DNA of 60,894 nt from CAZNKU01 sp964573775 (GTDB taxonomy: Bacteria; Bacillota; Clostridia; Monoglobales; Firm-18). Where the stretch lies: the NCBI GenBank assembly GCA_964573775.1, contig CAZNKU010000004.1:1-60894 (forward strand). Direction: 5' to 3'. The notes beneath the pieces were generated by a model. It searched no databases, was not told where the DNA came from, and saw only the letters and a list, made by a program, of their open reading frames with translations. Positions 52,211 through 60,848 of the stretch are shown piece after piece. Every line of letters starts with the position of its first letter. The stretch's first letter is position 1. The translations under genes were made by a program, and so were the position numbers.

Positions 52211-53452
52211 TTAAATTTTAGCTGTTTCACGGCTTGATGCCATCATAAGCTTTATTCTGTTTTCCTGATTAACCTTTGATGCACTGGCATCGTAGTCGAT
52301 AGGCACGATATTAACATCGGGATTATTTTCCTTGATAATTTTTATCATACCCTTACCTACTATATGGTTTGGCAGACAGCCGAATGGCTGAGTACAGACA
52401 ATACTTTTTACACCCATATGTATAAGCTCTAACATTTCCGCAGTTAAAAGCCAGCCTTCACCCATTTTTACACCAAGGCTTATATAATCCTTTACAGCTT
52501 TTACCGTGTCGCGAAAATATGATGGTGGAACAAAATCACTGTTTTTCTTAATAACCTTTATTAAAAAGCGCTGTTTTGCAAGAGCATACAGGTAAACAAT
52601 GCGGTATATAGCCGCCTTTACTTTGCCCATACCATATAACTTTTTGTCCACTATACTGTTATATATACAATAAAGGCAAAAGTCAAGAAGTCCTCCCATT
52701 ACAACCTCACCATTGTTTTCAACAAGCAGTTTTTCAAGGTCATTGTTGCCGAGAGGTGAAAACTTAACGAAAATTTCACCAACTACACCGACTTTTAATT
52801 TTTCAACAGATTTATCAAGCTTTATATTTTTAAAAGCTTCAATAAGCCTGATGTACTCTTTTTTAATCAGCCTTTTATTAAGCTTATCCTTGGTAAGAAT
52901 GTCTATAATCTCATTTATAAACAGTAGGGAAACTCTGTCGGTTTCTCCCTTTTCAACTTCATAGGGCATACATTGATTTTTAAGGCACATAATAAGATCA
53001 CCAAACATAATTGCATACATAAAACGTACAAGCATTGGCAAGGTAATTTTAAGTGAAGAAGCATCAAGTCCTGAAAAATTCAATGAAATAACAGGAATAT
53101 GACCGTAACCAGCATTACTAAGTGCCTTACGAAGAAGTGAAATATAGTTAGATGCACGACAACCGCCACCTGTCTGGGTAATCATAAGGGCAATTTTGTC
53201 CTTGTCATATCCACCATTTTCAATTGCATCAATAAGCTGTCCTATAACAACCTGTGCAGGATAGCAGGTATCGTTGTGTACATATTTTAAACCGTATTCC
53301 TTAATTCCTTCATGGTCGGTTTTTAAAAGTTCTGCATTATAGCCGTATTTTTTAAGTATACCTATAAGCATTTCAAAATGAATAGGAAGCATTGTAGGCA
53401 CAAGTATTTTATAATCTTTTTTCATCTCTTCGGTAAATACTGCGTATTCCAA
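52211..53452 (-). CDS. 2-hydroxyacyl-CoA dehydratase/activase-type protein, C-terminal half as separate gene
   Basis: 413 residues. Phrases KILVPTMLPIHFEMLIGIL, NDTCYPAQVVIGQL and TGGGCRASNY match the C-terminal region of the roughly 1400-residue activase-like proteins of Clostridia (COG3581 type), including conserved cysteines. The start is a TTG that follows the upstream TAA directly and in the same frame; AGGGAG lies 9 bases before it, so separate translation is plausible. Together with the upstream 986-residue protein it makes up the full-length form. Likely role: Fe-S protein partner of the ASKHA ATPase domains; substrate unknown. Confidence 0.85.
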   Translation of the reverse strand: MEYAVFTEEMKKDYKILVPTMLPIHFEMLIGILKKYGYNAELLKTDHEGIKEYGLKYVHNDTCYPAQVVIGQLIDAIENGGYDKDKIALMITQTGGGCRASNYISLLRKALSNAGYGHIPVISLNFSGLDASSLKITLPMLVRFMYAIMFGDLIMCLKNQCMPYEVEKGETDRVSLLFINEIIDILTKDKLNKRLIKKEYIRLIEAFKNIKLDKSVEKLKVGVVGEIFVKFSPLGNNDLEKLLVENNGEVVMGGLLDFCLYCIYNSIVDKKLYGMGKVKAAIYRIVYLYALAKQRFLIKVIKKNSDFVPPSYFRDTVKAVKDYISLGVKMGEGWLLTAEMLELIHMGVKSIVCTQPFGCLPNHIVGKGMIKIIKENNPDVNIVPIDYDASASKVNQENRIKLMMASSRETAKI

Positions 53453-56413
53453 TTATAAATTCTCCCTTTCTTCCAATGCAGCGGCAAGGCTGCGGAGTCT
53501 GATTTTCACCGCACCAAGATTGTTGATTTCATCAATTTTAAGCTGTGTATATATTTTGCCACCGGTTTCAAGAATAGCCTTTACTTCGTCAGTCGTAATG
53601 GCATCTATACCGCAACCGAAGGATACAAGCTGTACAAGCTCAGTATTTTTATGTGTTATTGCATAATTTGCGGCATTATAAAGACGTGAATGATATGTCC
53701 ATTGGTTAAGGACATCAACCTTTATTTTTTCTTCCCCCATAGGTATGCTGTCTTCACTTACAACAACAAAGTCCAAAGAAAGTGCAAGTTTATCAATAAG
53801 ATGGCAAATTTCAGGGTCAACATGGTACGGTCTACCTGCAAGAATAACAACACGTTTGTTATTTTCTGCAGCAAATTCCATCGCCTTTTTACCCTCTTCC
53901 ATTACATCTGCACGCCACTGATTATACACGGCACAACCTTCATTTACTGCGGCAAAAACCTTTGTAAAACGAATGTGTGAAAAGTTTTTGTTTATTATTT
54001 TATAAAGACCTTTTGCAAATTCATAGTTATTGTTGATATTAAGATAAGGTGCTAAAAACTTAATCCTTGAAAGTCTTTTTACATTAGACTTTAAAAGTTC
54101 TGAATAATACGCAACAACAGGACAGTTGTAGTGATTATCACCCGACTGTTCGTCAAAGTTATATGTAAGGCACGGATAGAAAATTGCATCTACATCCATA
54201 TCCAGAAGCTCCTCAACATGACCGTGCATCAGTTTAGCAGGATAACACACTGTGTCGGAAGGTATTGTATGCTGACCTTTTGTGTATGTTTTATGAGTTG
54301 AAAACTTGCTGAACTTAACCTTAAAGCCAAGGGTTGTAAATATGGTATACCAAAGAGGTGCCATTTCGTACATGCTAAGGGCAAGAGGTATGCCGATAGT
54401 TTCTTTATGTCCCTTCGGTTTTAAGTCTGTAATCTTATTGCGTTTATACTCATAAATATTGGGATAGTTATTTTTAACCTCTGTTGCTCCTGCTCCCTTT
54501 TCACACTTATTACCAGAAACAAGACGTTTTCCGTCATTAAATATATTTATTGTCAAATTACAGCGGTTTTCACAGCCCTTGCAATTTACAGCCTTTACAG
54601 TCTGTGAAAAATTTTTAACCTCTTCATAAGAAAGAATTGTGGTCTTTTCCTTTTTTACAGCTTTTGCATAAAGAGCTGCACCGTATGCACCCATAAGACC
54701 CGCTATTGCAGGACGTACGACATTTCTGCCCATTTCCATTTCAAAGCTGCGTAAAATGGCATCATTAAGGAAGGTGCCGCCCTGTACAACTATGTTTTTA
54801 CCAAGCTCGTCAGGATTATTGGCACGGATAACCTTGTAGATTGCATTTTTAACTACACTAACGGAAAGACCTGCAGATATTTCAGATACATCTGCTCCGT
54901 CCTTCTGCGCCTGTTTAACGGATGAGTTCATAAAAACAGTACATCTCGAACCTAAGTCTACAGGATTTTTAGCAGTAAGTGCAAGCTTTGCGAATTCCGC
55001 CACAGGGTAACCTGCAATGTTTGCAAAGGTTTCAATAAATGAACCGCAACCTGATGAGCAGGCTTCGTTAAGCATAATATTATCTATTGCATTATTGCGT
55101 ATTTTAAAACACTTTATATCCTGACCGCCAATATCCAAAATAAAGTCCACATCGGGCTTGAAATGGCGTGCCGCATAAAAATGTGCCATTGTTTCAACTA
55201 TACCGTTATCTACACCAAATGCGTGTTTAATAAGTTCTTCACCATAGCCTGTGACTGTACCTGAGGCTATTTTAATTTTGTCTCCGCACATTTCGTATAT
55301 TTTTATAAGCTCTTCCTTGATAACATCTGTGGGATTACCTCTGTTAGAGCCATAATAGCTGTAGAGAATTTTCTCTTTATTGTCTAAAAGCACAAGCTTT
55401 GTTGTTGTACTACCGCAGTCTATACCAAGGTATGCTTCACCGGAATATGTATTGATATCGGAATTTTCAACAGTCGCCATTTCATGACGCTTTTTAAATT
55501 TGTCATATTCCTGCTCGTTTTCAAAAAGAGGCGGTAATTTTGTGACATTGTCACTTGTATAACTCGCCTTGTTTAGCTTATCTGTAATTTCTTCAACGGT
55601 AAATTCATCAGATGTTTTGTTTGCAAGCAAAGCACAACCCAAAGCAACGGAAACAAGTGCATATTCGGGGAAAATTGCCTGAGATGGTGACAGGTTAAGT
55701 GTTTTGACAAATCTTTCTCTCAAACCCTTACAGTAGTGCAAAGGTCCGCCCAAAAACATTACATTTCCGGAAATTTCATAACCTTGTACAAGGCCAGAAA
55801 TTGTCTGATTTACCACTGCCTGATAAATACTTGCAGCAATATCCTCCTTTTTAGCACCCTGATTTATAAGAGGCTGAACATCGGATTTTGCAAAAACGCC
55901 ACAACGTGAGGCAATAGAATATATCTTTTCGTAATTTAAGCTGAGTTCGTCCAAAGTATCGTTATCAACGTTCAAAAGCGTTGCCATCTGGTCTATAAAC
56001 GCACCTGTACCTCCTGCACAGGTGCCGTTCATACGTTCATCGGTAATACCTTTGAAGAAGATAACCTTTGCATCTTCACCACCAAGCTCTATAACAACAT
56101 CTGTCTGAGGAGCAAGAGTCTTTACCATTTCACCTGTGGCAAAAACCTCCTGAACAAAGCTTATGCCCGTAGCATTTGCAAGACCCAAACCTGCGGAACC
56201 GGAAATACAGACCTTAACCTTTTCATTACCTACATATTCCTTTATACGTTCTACAAGCTCAACAGTTTTTTTACGTACTTCGGACATATGGCGTTCATAA
56301 CAGTTGAATACAAGCTTGCCATCTTTGATAAGTACAATCTTAACAGTTGTAGAACCAACATCAATGCCAAGTGTTATTTTATTTATATCACTAAAAAGTA
56401 AATTCTCAAACAT
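53453..56413 (-). CDS. acyl-CoA dehydratase activase with two ASKHA ATPase domains plus DUF2229
   Basis: 986 residues. Two BadF/BcrA-type ATPase domains: LGIDVGSTTVKIVL (about 15) and LGIDCGSTTTKLVL (about 328), with Fe-S-type motifs NGTCAGGTGAF (about 129) and NEACSSGCGSF (about 451). A cysteine cluster CKGCENRCNL (about 610) and a DUF2229 region (about 670-960, with SDTVCYPAKLMHGHV) follow. Such proteins are the ATP-driven electron donors of 2-hydroxyacyl-CoA dehydratases, or stand-alone paralogues of unknown substrate. No dehydratase alpha/beta genes lie here. It ends in TAA, immediately followed in frame by its C-terminal half. Confidence 0.9.
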   Translation of the reverse strand: MFENLLFSDINKITLGIDVGSTTVKIVLIKDGKLVFNCYERHMSEVRKKTVELVERIKEYVGNEKVKVCISGSAGLGLANATGISFVQEVFATGEMVKTLAPQTDVVIELGGEDAKVIFFKGITDERMNGTCAGGTGAFIDQMATLLNVDNDTLDELSLNYEKIYSIASRCGVFAKSDVQPLINQGAKKEDIAASIYQAVVNQTISGLVQGYEISGNVMFLGGPLHYCKGLRERFVKTLNLSPSQAIFPEYALVSVALGCALLANKTSDEFTVEEITDKLNKASYTSDNVTKLPPLFENEQEYDKFKKRHEMATVENSDINTYSGEAYLGIDCGSTTTKLVLLDNKEKILYSYYGSNRGNPTDVIKEELIKIYEMCGDKIKIASGTVTGYGEELIKHAFGVDNGIVETMAHFYAARHFKPDVDFILDIGGQDIKCFKIRNNAIDNIMLNEACSSGCGSFIETFANIAGYPVAEFAKLALTAKNPVDLGSRCTVFMNSSVKQAQKDGADVSEISAGLSVSVVKNAIYKVIRANNPDELGKNIVVQGGTFLNDAILRSFEMEMGRNVVRPAIAGLMGAYGAALYAKAVKKEKTTILSYEEVKNFSQTVKAVNCKGCENRCNLTINIFNDGKRLVSGNKCEKGAGATEVKNNYPNIYEYKRNKITDLKPKGHKETIGIPLALSMYEMAPLWYTIFTTLGFKVKFSKFSTHKTYTKGQHTIPSDTVCYPAKLMHGHVEELLDMDVDAIFYPCLTYNFDEQSGDNHYNCPVVAYYSELLKSNVKRLSRIKFLAPYLNINNNYEFAKGLYKIINKNFSHIRFTKVFAAVNEGCAVYNQWRADVMEEGKKAMEFAAENNKRVVILAGRPYHVDPEICHLIDKLALSLDFVVVSEDSIPMGEEKIKVDVLNQWTYHSRLYNAANYAITHKNTELVQLVSFGCGIDAITTDEVKAILETGGKIYTQLKIDEINNLGAVKIRLRSLAAALEERENL

Positions 56414-56456
56414 ATTATCACCACAAATTATTTTTACGAATTTCTACCTAATTTAT

Positions 56457-56484
56457 ATTATACTACAAAAAAACTCAAAATCAA
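56457..56484 (-). promoter_or_regulatory. promoter of the activase genes
   Basis: Minus strand TTGATT (56479-56484), 16-base spacer, TATAAT (56457-56462), about 45 bases before the ATG. It begins right beside the last larE remnant. Confidence 0.45.
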
Positions 56485-56489
56485 TGGCT

Positions 56490-56977
56490 TTACAAAAATT
56501 TAACATAAATTACCTGTCCATACTTCCTCTTACAAAACCTTCTAAATCCCAAAGAGTACAAATATTCCTCTGCACTTTCAATCTTTTTTATTTTGTTGTA
56601 CTGAATCTTCATATTTTTCAGCAATTTAGACCGTAAAGTCTCAATCCTTTACAGTATGTAACAAAGTGTAAATTGTAACAGCATACACCCTTTTTTTGTT
56701 GATTTTTGCGCTTTCGCAGGCAATTTTCAAAAGCAAGCTAATGTCTACACCTCCTGAAAAGGCCGCTACGACATCAATGTAAGCATCCTGAGAGGTCTGT
56801 TTTTTCTTCATAATAAACGCAGGTGTAAAGTGTATTTCCTTTACATCTGCATCCGACAATTTCGGAAACAACCTATTTTACATGGCTTTCTGCGAAAATA
56901 AAGTTATGCCTCTTTCACAGTAAATTCGTTGTTCTTAAATCTCCCAAAACTTCATATATTTCCACACTATCACTCCT
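56490..56977 (-). pseudogene. decayed larB-larC-larE (nickel-pincer cofactor) locus
   Basis: Reading the minus strand: AGGAG (56973-56977) and GTG at 56965 begin MEIYEVLGDL, then after a shift KNNEFTVKEA (56904-56936), together like a LarB N-terminus. The frame 56641-56871 has EIHFTPAFIMKKK, reminiscent of LarC, joined to VAAFSGGVDISLLLKIACES and YAVTIYTLLH, clearly the PP-loop start of the sulfur transferase LarE. A third piece, 56490-56612, has KKIESAEEYLYSLGF, typical of the LarE C-terminus. The middle of LarE is missing. LarE pieces are convincing, LarC and LarB pieces less so. Confidence 0.6.
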
Positions 56978-57023
56978 GAAAATAACATATAATCATTGTA
57001 TCATAATGAAGATATTTTTTCAA

Positions 57024-57053
57024 CAAAAAAGTCCCGAACAAATAGTTCGGGAC
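57024..57053 (-). terminator. terminator after the lipoprotein gene
   Basis: GTCCCGAAC / GTTCGGGAC, 9-bp perfect stem, 5-base loop (57031-57053), followed by six T residues on the minus strand. Confidence 0.85.
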
Positions 57054-57062
57054 AAATTAAGC

Positions 57063-57668
57063 TTAATAAGCAAAGAATCCTATGCCTGTTGTTTTATTTT
57101 CTATGCCGTAAACCGAAAGTTGATTTACGCTGTCATCTTTTATCTTTCTCCAGCTTAAAAACTCATCCGAAAGATTTTCAATGGGTGTTTGCGGTACATA
57201 CAAAACATATTCCGTACCGTCCATACCGTTTGGCACTGAAACTACATACCGCATTTCGTCTTCTATATACTCGTTGCCTTCATTCTCTATATCAAATTCA
57301 CTTAATTTCATTTTATATGAATAATCGTCTGTCTTTTCAATATCGGTAAACTTACCGCTGAAATCCGCACAGTATACGGTACCTAAAGGATAACCTTCAC
57401 CAACATTGCCCATTTCGGAATTGTGATATGAGCCTGAAAATGTACCGTCGGGTTTAAGTGTAAGTGATGTATACCATGCACCTGCACCGCTTGAAAAACC
57501 AAAGTCCAGCGGTTGGTCAAAGGGTAGTGATATTGTCTGAGGTGTTACAACACTTTCATCAGGCTTTGTACTTTCGGGTAAATCCGTTTTATTTTTACCG
57601 CAGCCTGCCAAAAAACTTACACAAAGAACAAAACAACAAAGCAAAACTAAAAGTCTATTCTTTTTCAT
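57063..57668 (-). CDS. lipoprotein of unknown function
   Basis: 201 residues. Signal peptide with lipobox LAGC (cysteine about residue 23), a Pro/Ser/Thr-rich linker, then a beta-rich domain with LTLKPDGTFSGSYHNSEMG and CADFSGKF. The family appears in Clostridia as surface lipoproteins without known role. AAGGAGG precedes the ATG, and the gene overlaps the acyltransferase gene by 14 bases. Confidence 0.8.
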   Translation of the reverse strand: MKKNRLLVLLCCFVLCVSFLAGCGKNKTDLPESTKPDESVVTPQTISLPFDQPLDFGFSSGAGAWYTSLTLKPDGTFSGSYHNSEMGNVGEGYPLGTVYCADFSGKFTDIEKTDDYSYKMKLSEFDIENEGNEYIEDEMRYVVSVPNGMDGTEYVLYVPQTPIENLSDEFLSWRKIKDDSVNQLSVYGIENKTTGIGFFAY

Positions 57669-58701
57669 GCTTAATCCTCCTTGTATAATTTTTGAACATT
57701 ACACACAAGGTAACACTTATGGAATATACAAGTACAAAGTTTATAAGGTACATTCTGAGCTGACCGAATGAAAATACACTTGATGTAAATCCATTAACTG
57801 CATATATTACATATATATGGAACAGGAATATTAAAAATGTAGCATCATTTATTTTTTCAAACAGCTCTGTTCTAAAAATCCTTGACCTGTAAACTGTAAA
57901 TAAACCGTACATAAAAAGCAACATAGTGTATAAATACAAAAGTCGCACATAATCAAGCACAGGATACACCTTATAATAATAACTTACACCGTATGCCATA
58001 TATGAATCTGCACAGAGTAATACAAAAGCCGCTATACCGAACTTCCAAAAATGTGTTTTTATAAAATCACTAAACGCATTATAATATTTGCCGCATACAC
58101 AACCTAAAATCCATACAAAAATGTAGGAAGTAAACAAACCGTGATTATATGTAAAATCTATATTGAAAGCAGCAAGAACATCTGGCAAGTGACAGTAGAA
58201 CAGCACGTTAACAACTGCCGCTATACTTAAAAGCCAAAACACCTTTTTTATTTCAAGCAATTTTCTCCACAGCGGGAAAAGTAAATAAAATTGCATTATA
58301 ACAAATATAAAGTAAAAATGACTTTCTCCACTGCCAAATAGAATAAATTTAACAAGCTGAGGTATATTGAATTTATAAAACCCTCTTGTAACCTCAAAAA
58401 GGTAGTATATTGTCGCAAAAACAAGATACGGTATGTAAATTTTGCGGAATCTTGATTTTATATACTTACGGTAGTCTATTTTTGAAGTATCCTTCAAAAA
58501 AAGCTTAAGCGATGACAAAAATACAAAACCGTGTACTGCAACACCGCACATACGGTGAATAAAGAAAAGTATTCTACTTACATTTTCAGTTGTATAATGT
58601 CCTATTATTGGTGCTGCCGTTACATGGATAAAAATAACCATTAAGCAAAACATCACGTTTAATACGGAAATTTCATTTTTTTTCATAATTTTTACCAACA
58701 T
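57655..58701 (-). CDS. acyltransferase family 3 membrane protein
   Basis: About 345 residues with about ten membrane helices. The N-terminal VMFCLMVIFIHVTAAPI carries the conserved histidine of the Acyl_transf_3 family, which O-acetylates or succinylates cell-surface sugars. Two nearby ATGs (58701 and 58686) both lack a clear ribosome site, so the start is uncertain by 5 codons. Co-transcribed with the lipoprotein gene. Confidence 0.85.
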   Translation of the reverse strand: MLVKIMKKNEISVLNVMFCLMVIFIHVTAAPIIGHYTTENVSRILFFIHRMCGVAVHGFVFLSSLKLFLKDTSKIDYRKYIKSRFRKIYIPYLVFATIYYLFEVTRGFYKFNIPQLVKFILFGSGESHFYFIFVIMQFYLLFPLWRKLLEIKKVFWLLSIAAVVNVLFYCHLPDVLAAFNIDFTYNHGLFTSYIFVWILGCVCGKYYNAFSDFIKTHFWKFGIAAFVLLCADSYMAYGVSYYYKVYPVLDYVRLLYLYTMLLFMYGLFTVYRSRIFRTELFEKINDATFLIFLFHIYVIYAVNGFTSSVFSFGQLRMYLINFVLVYSISVTLCVMFKNYTRRIKHEKE

Positions 58702-58736
58702 TCTTAAAGATTATATTTATATTGTAGAATTAATGT

Positions 58737-58749
58737 ACAATTTAGATGC
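58737..58749 (+). repeat. 13-base repeat ACAATTTAGATGC, copy after pyk
   Basis: The same 13 bases recur in the same orientation at 60339-60351, upstream of pyk, so the pyk gene is flanked by direct copies. A shorter form TTTAGATGC is at 47349 and 60506. Confidence 0.5.
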
Positions 58750-58798
58750 CTCTTTTTTATCGATATAAAATCATCATCTGCTTGATGTTCTTGTTACA

Positions 58799-60211
58799 TT
58801 ACAGTTCTTCCACCTTAATAAGACTGGTATTTCCGGACTGACCATTTGTATCGCCACCCGTTATGACTATTCTGTCTCCTTTTTTCAAATGCAATGTTTC
58901 CTGCGCAATTTTCTTGGCAGTATAGAAGAGAACATCAGTAGAGGTAAATTTTTCACACATCACAGGTATTACTCCCCAGGATAAAGCAAGTCTGCGCCAT
59001 GAGTTTTCATTAGTAGTAAGTCCAATTATAGGCACAGGCGAACGGAATCTCGAAACCATTCGTGCAGTCATTCCTGACAAGGAGCAAGCAATAATTGCTT
59101 TTGCATCAAGGTCTAATGCCATTCCACAGGTTGAGTGAGAAATTGCATCCACTTCGTTTTTTATATGAAATTCTGCATTGTGAAAGCGCTTGTCATAGTG
59201 AATGTTGTTTTCTGTTGCTTCAGCGATTTTTGCCATTATTTCAACGGTTTCCACAGGATATTTTCCTGCTGCCGTTTCGCCGGAGAGCATAATGGCACTC
59301 GTGCCGTCATAAACTGCATTGGCAACATCAGAAATTTCTGCCCTTGTAGGTCGTGGATTATAAATCATTGTTTCAAGCATTTCCGTGGCAGTTATTACTC
59401 TTTTTCCAAGCAATCTACACTTTGTTATAAGTTTTTTTTGCATTGCAGGAAGTTGTTCAAAAGGAACCTCAACGCCCATATCTCCCCTTGCAATCATTAT
59501 ACCATCACAGTATTCACAAATTTCAACAATATTATCGAATCCGGACTGATTTTCAATTTTTGCAATTAGTTCAATTTTTTCTGCTTTAATTTCTTTTAAA
59601 TATTCATGAACATCTATTAAGTTTTGCTTATTGGAAACAAAAGAGCATGCAATATAATCAACTTCATTTTCTACACCAAACAAAATATCCTGTTTATCTT
59701 GTTCAGAAAGGTATTCCTGTTTCATAACTTTTCCGGGAAAACTCATGCTTTTTCTGTTTGAAAGTTCTCCGCCGCAAAGTACTTTACAGATAATATCCTT
59801 ATTTTCAATTTTTTCAACAAGAAATGTTAAAAGTCCGTTATTAAGCAAAATTGTATCGCCGACAGTAAGTTCATCAGCAAGACTGGGATAGTTGACAGAG
59901 ACGATGTTTTCGTTCCCAATTACATCTGCTGTTGTAAAAACAAACCGATTGCCCTCAACGAGCGTTACCTTTCCGTCTTTAAAAGTTTTTATTCTATATT
60001 CGGGACCTTTCGTATCAAGCATAATTGCAACTGGAATATTGAGTTCCTGTCGTACTTCTTTGATCAAATCTATTCTTTTTTGATGTTCGCTGTGGGTCCC
60101 ATGAGAAAAATTCAGTCTTGCAACATTCATTCCTGCTTTGCACAAACCTGAAAGAACTTCCTTAGTTTCACTTGCTGGTCCGATTGTGCATACTATTTTG
60201 GTTTTACGCAT
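58799..60211 (-). CDS. pyk: pyruvate kinase
   Basis: 470 residues, the short form without a C-terminal PEP-utiliser domain. RKTKIVCTIGPASETKEVL, MLDTKGPEYRI, IARGDMGVEVP (about 243) and SAIMLSGETAAGKYPVE are the family motifs. It converts PEP and ADP to pyruvate and ATP. GAAGG is absent; GGAGA lies upstream of the ATG. It lies between repeat-rich intergenic regions, near the glycolytic gap gene. Confidence 0.96.
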   Translation of the reverse strand: MRKTKIVCTIGPASETKEVLSGLCKAGMNVARLNFSHGTHSEHQKRIDLIKEVRQELNIPVAIMLDTKGPEYRIKTFKDGKVTLVEGNRFVFTTADVIGNENIVSVNYPSLADELTVGDTILLNNGLLTFLVEKIENKDIICKVLCGGELSNRKSMSFPGKVMKQEYLSEQDKQDILFGVENEVDYIACSFVSNKQNLIDVHEYLKEIKAEKIELIAKIENQSGFDNIVEICEYCDGIMIARGDMGVEVPFEQLPAMQKKLITKCRLLGKRVITATEMLETMIYNPRPTRAEISDVANAVYDGTSAIMLSGETAAGKYPVETVEIMAKIAEATENNIHYDKRFHNAEFHIKNEVDAISHSTCGMALDLDAKAIIACSLSGMTARMVSRFRSPVPIIGLTTNENSWRRLALSWGVIPVMCEKFTSTDVLFYTAKKIAQETLHLKKGDRIVITGGDTNGQSGNTSLIKVEEL

Positions 60212-60332
60212 ATTTGTTTCTCCTTATTTGTTATATATGAACTTGTACGATTCGTGACATCCTTTATTGCGATTCATGCCGGATGGCAATTCAATGAGAT
60301 TACCAATTTTACAATTAAACTCATAATAAAAA

Positions 60333-60514
60333 TCGTGCACAATTTAGATGCAGCAAAATCATTTTACCAGGAGCAAAAATCTTTGCTTGCAAGGGAGATT
60401 TTGCGACGCCGTTAATTGACACAGCGGTCAAAGACCGCAAAAAGCCAAAAGGCTTAAGGAATTTTATAATATCACGTATGTGTCAATTATAAAATTCGTG
60501 CACGATTTAGATGC
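60333..60514 (+). repeat. direct repeat pair with internal hairpins
   Basis: TCGTGCACAATTTAGATGC (60333-60351) and TCGTGCACGATTTAGATGC (60496-60514) differ at one position and lie 163 bases apart. Between them are hairpins GCGGTC/GACCGC (60424-60438), AAGCC/GGCTT (60442-60455) and the 11-bp inverted repeat AATTTTATAAT/ATTATAAAATT (60460-60496). Nothing coding is visible. Confidence 0.6.
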
Positions 60515-60524
60515 CGTTCAATTA

Positions 60525-60648
60525 AATGAATAATTAATAATGAATGATGAATAATTGTGGTTGAAAATCGCCTTATGCGATTTTCTTCTAATTCAAATGC
60601 GTAGCATTTGTTCCTTAATTCTTCACTATTCATTTTTCACTATTCATT
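60525..60648. repeat. MITE-like element with 32-bp imperfect terminal inverted repeats
   Basis: Ends 60525-60556 and 60617-60648 are inverted copies matching at 26 of 32 positions (AATGAATA... outward). Internal hairpins AAAATCGC/GCGATTTT (60564-60584) and CAAATGC/GCATTTG (60594-60610), and GAGTTTGC/GCAAACTC just outside (60649-60667). No transposase. Such short AT-rich elements are frequent in clostridial genomes, but mobility here is inferred. Confidence 0.55.
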
Positions 60649-60803
60649 GAGTTTGCTTTGCAAACTCATTATAACATAAATAAATATTTTTTTCAACAAT
60701 ATAATTCTCTTAACAACATAAAACTGTACTATTGTCTTTTTTTCACTACGATAATAAGTTATCAAGAAAAGCAATTTCAAGTATATAATTAATATGGATT
60801 TTT

Positions 60804-60834
60804 CAAAAAAAGTGCACCCCGAAAGGTATGCACT
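60804..60834 (-). terminator. terminator of gap
   Basis: AGTGCA/TGCACT outer stem with inner C/G pairs (60811-60834), followed by six T residues on the minus strand, 15 bases after the gap stop codon. Confidence 0.75.
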
Positions 60835-60848
60835 GTTTTAAACTTAAA

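Larger units (their letters stand above)
60212..60848. other. 637-base gene-free, repeat-rich stretch
   Basis: Contains the 19-base direct repeat pair (60333 and 60496), several short hairpins, a MITE-like element (60525-60648) and the gap terminator. No protein-coding frame with a ribosome site was seen. Confidence 0.75.

Noticed and set aside
53450..53460. selenocysteine or pyrrolysine read-through at the activase junction
   Set aside because: The stop codon is TAA, not TGA or TAG, and a ribosome site with TTG directly follows.
58737..60351. pyk as cargo of a mobile element
   Set aside because: Flanking repeats are only 13 bases, there is no transposase and pyk is a normal core gene.
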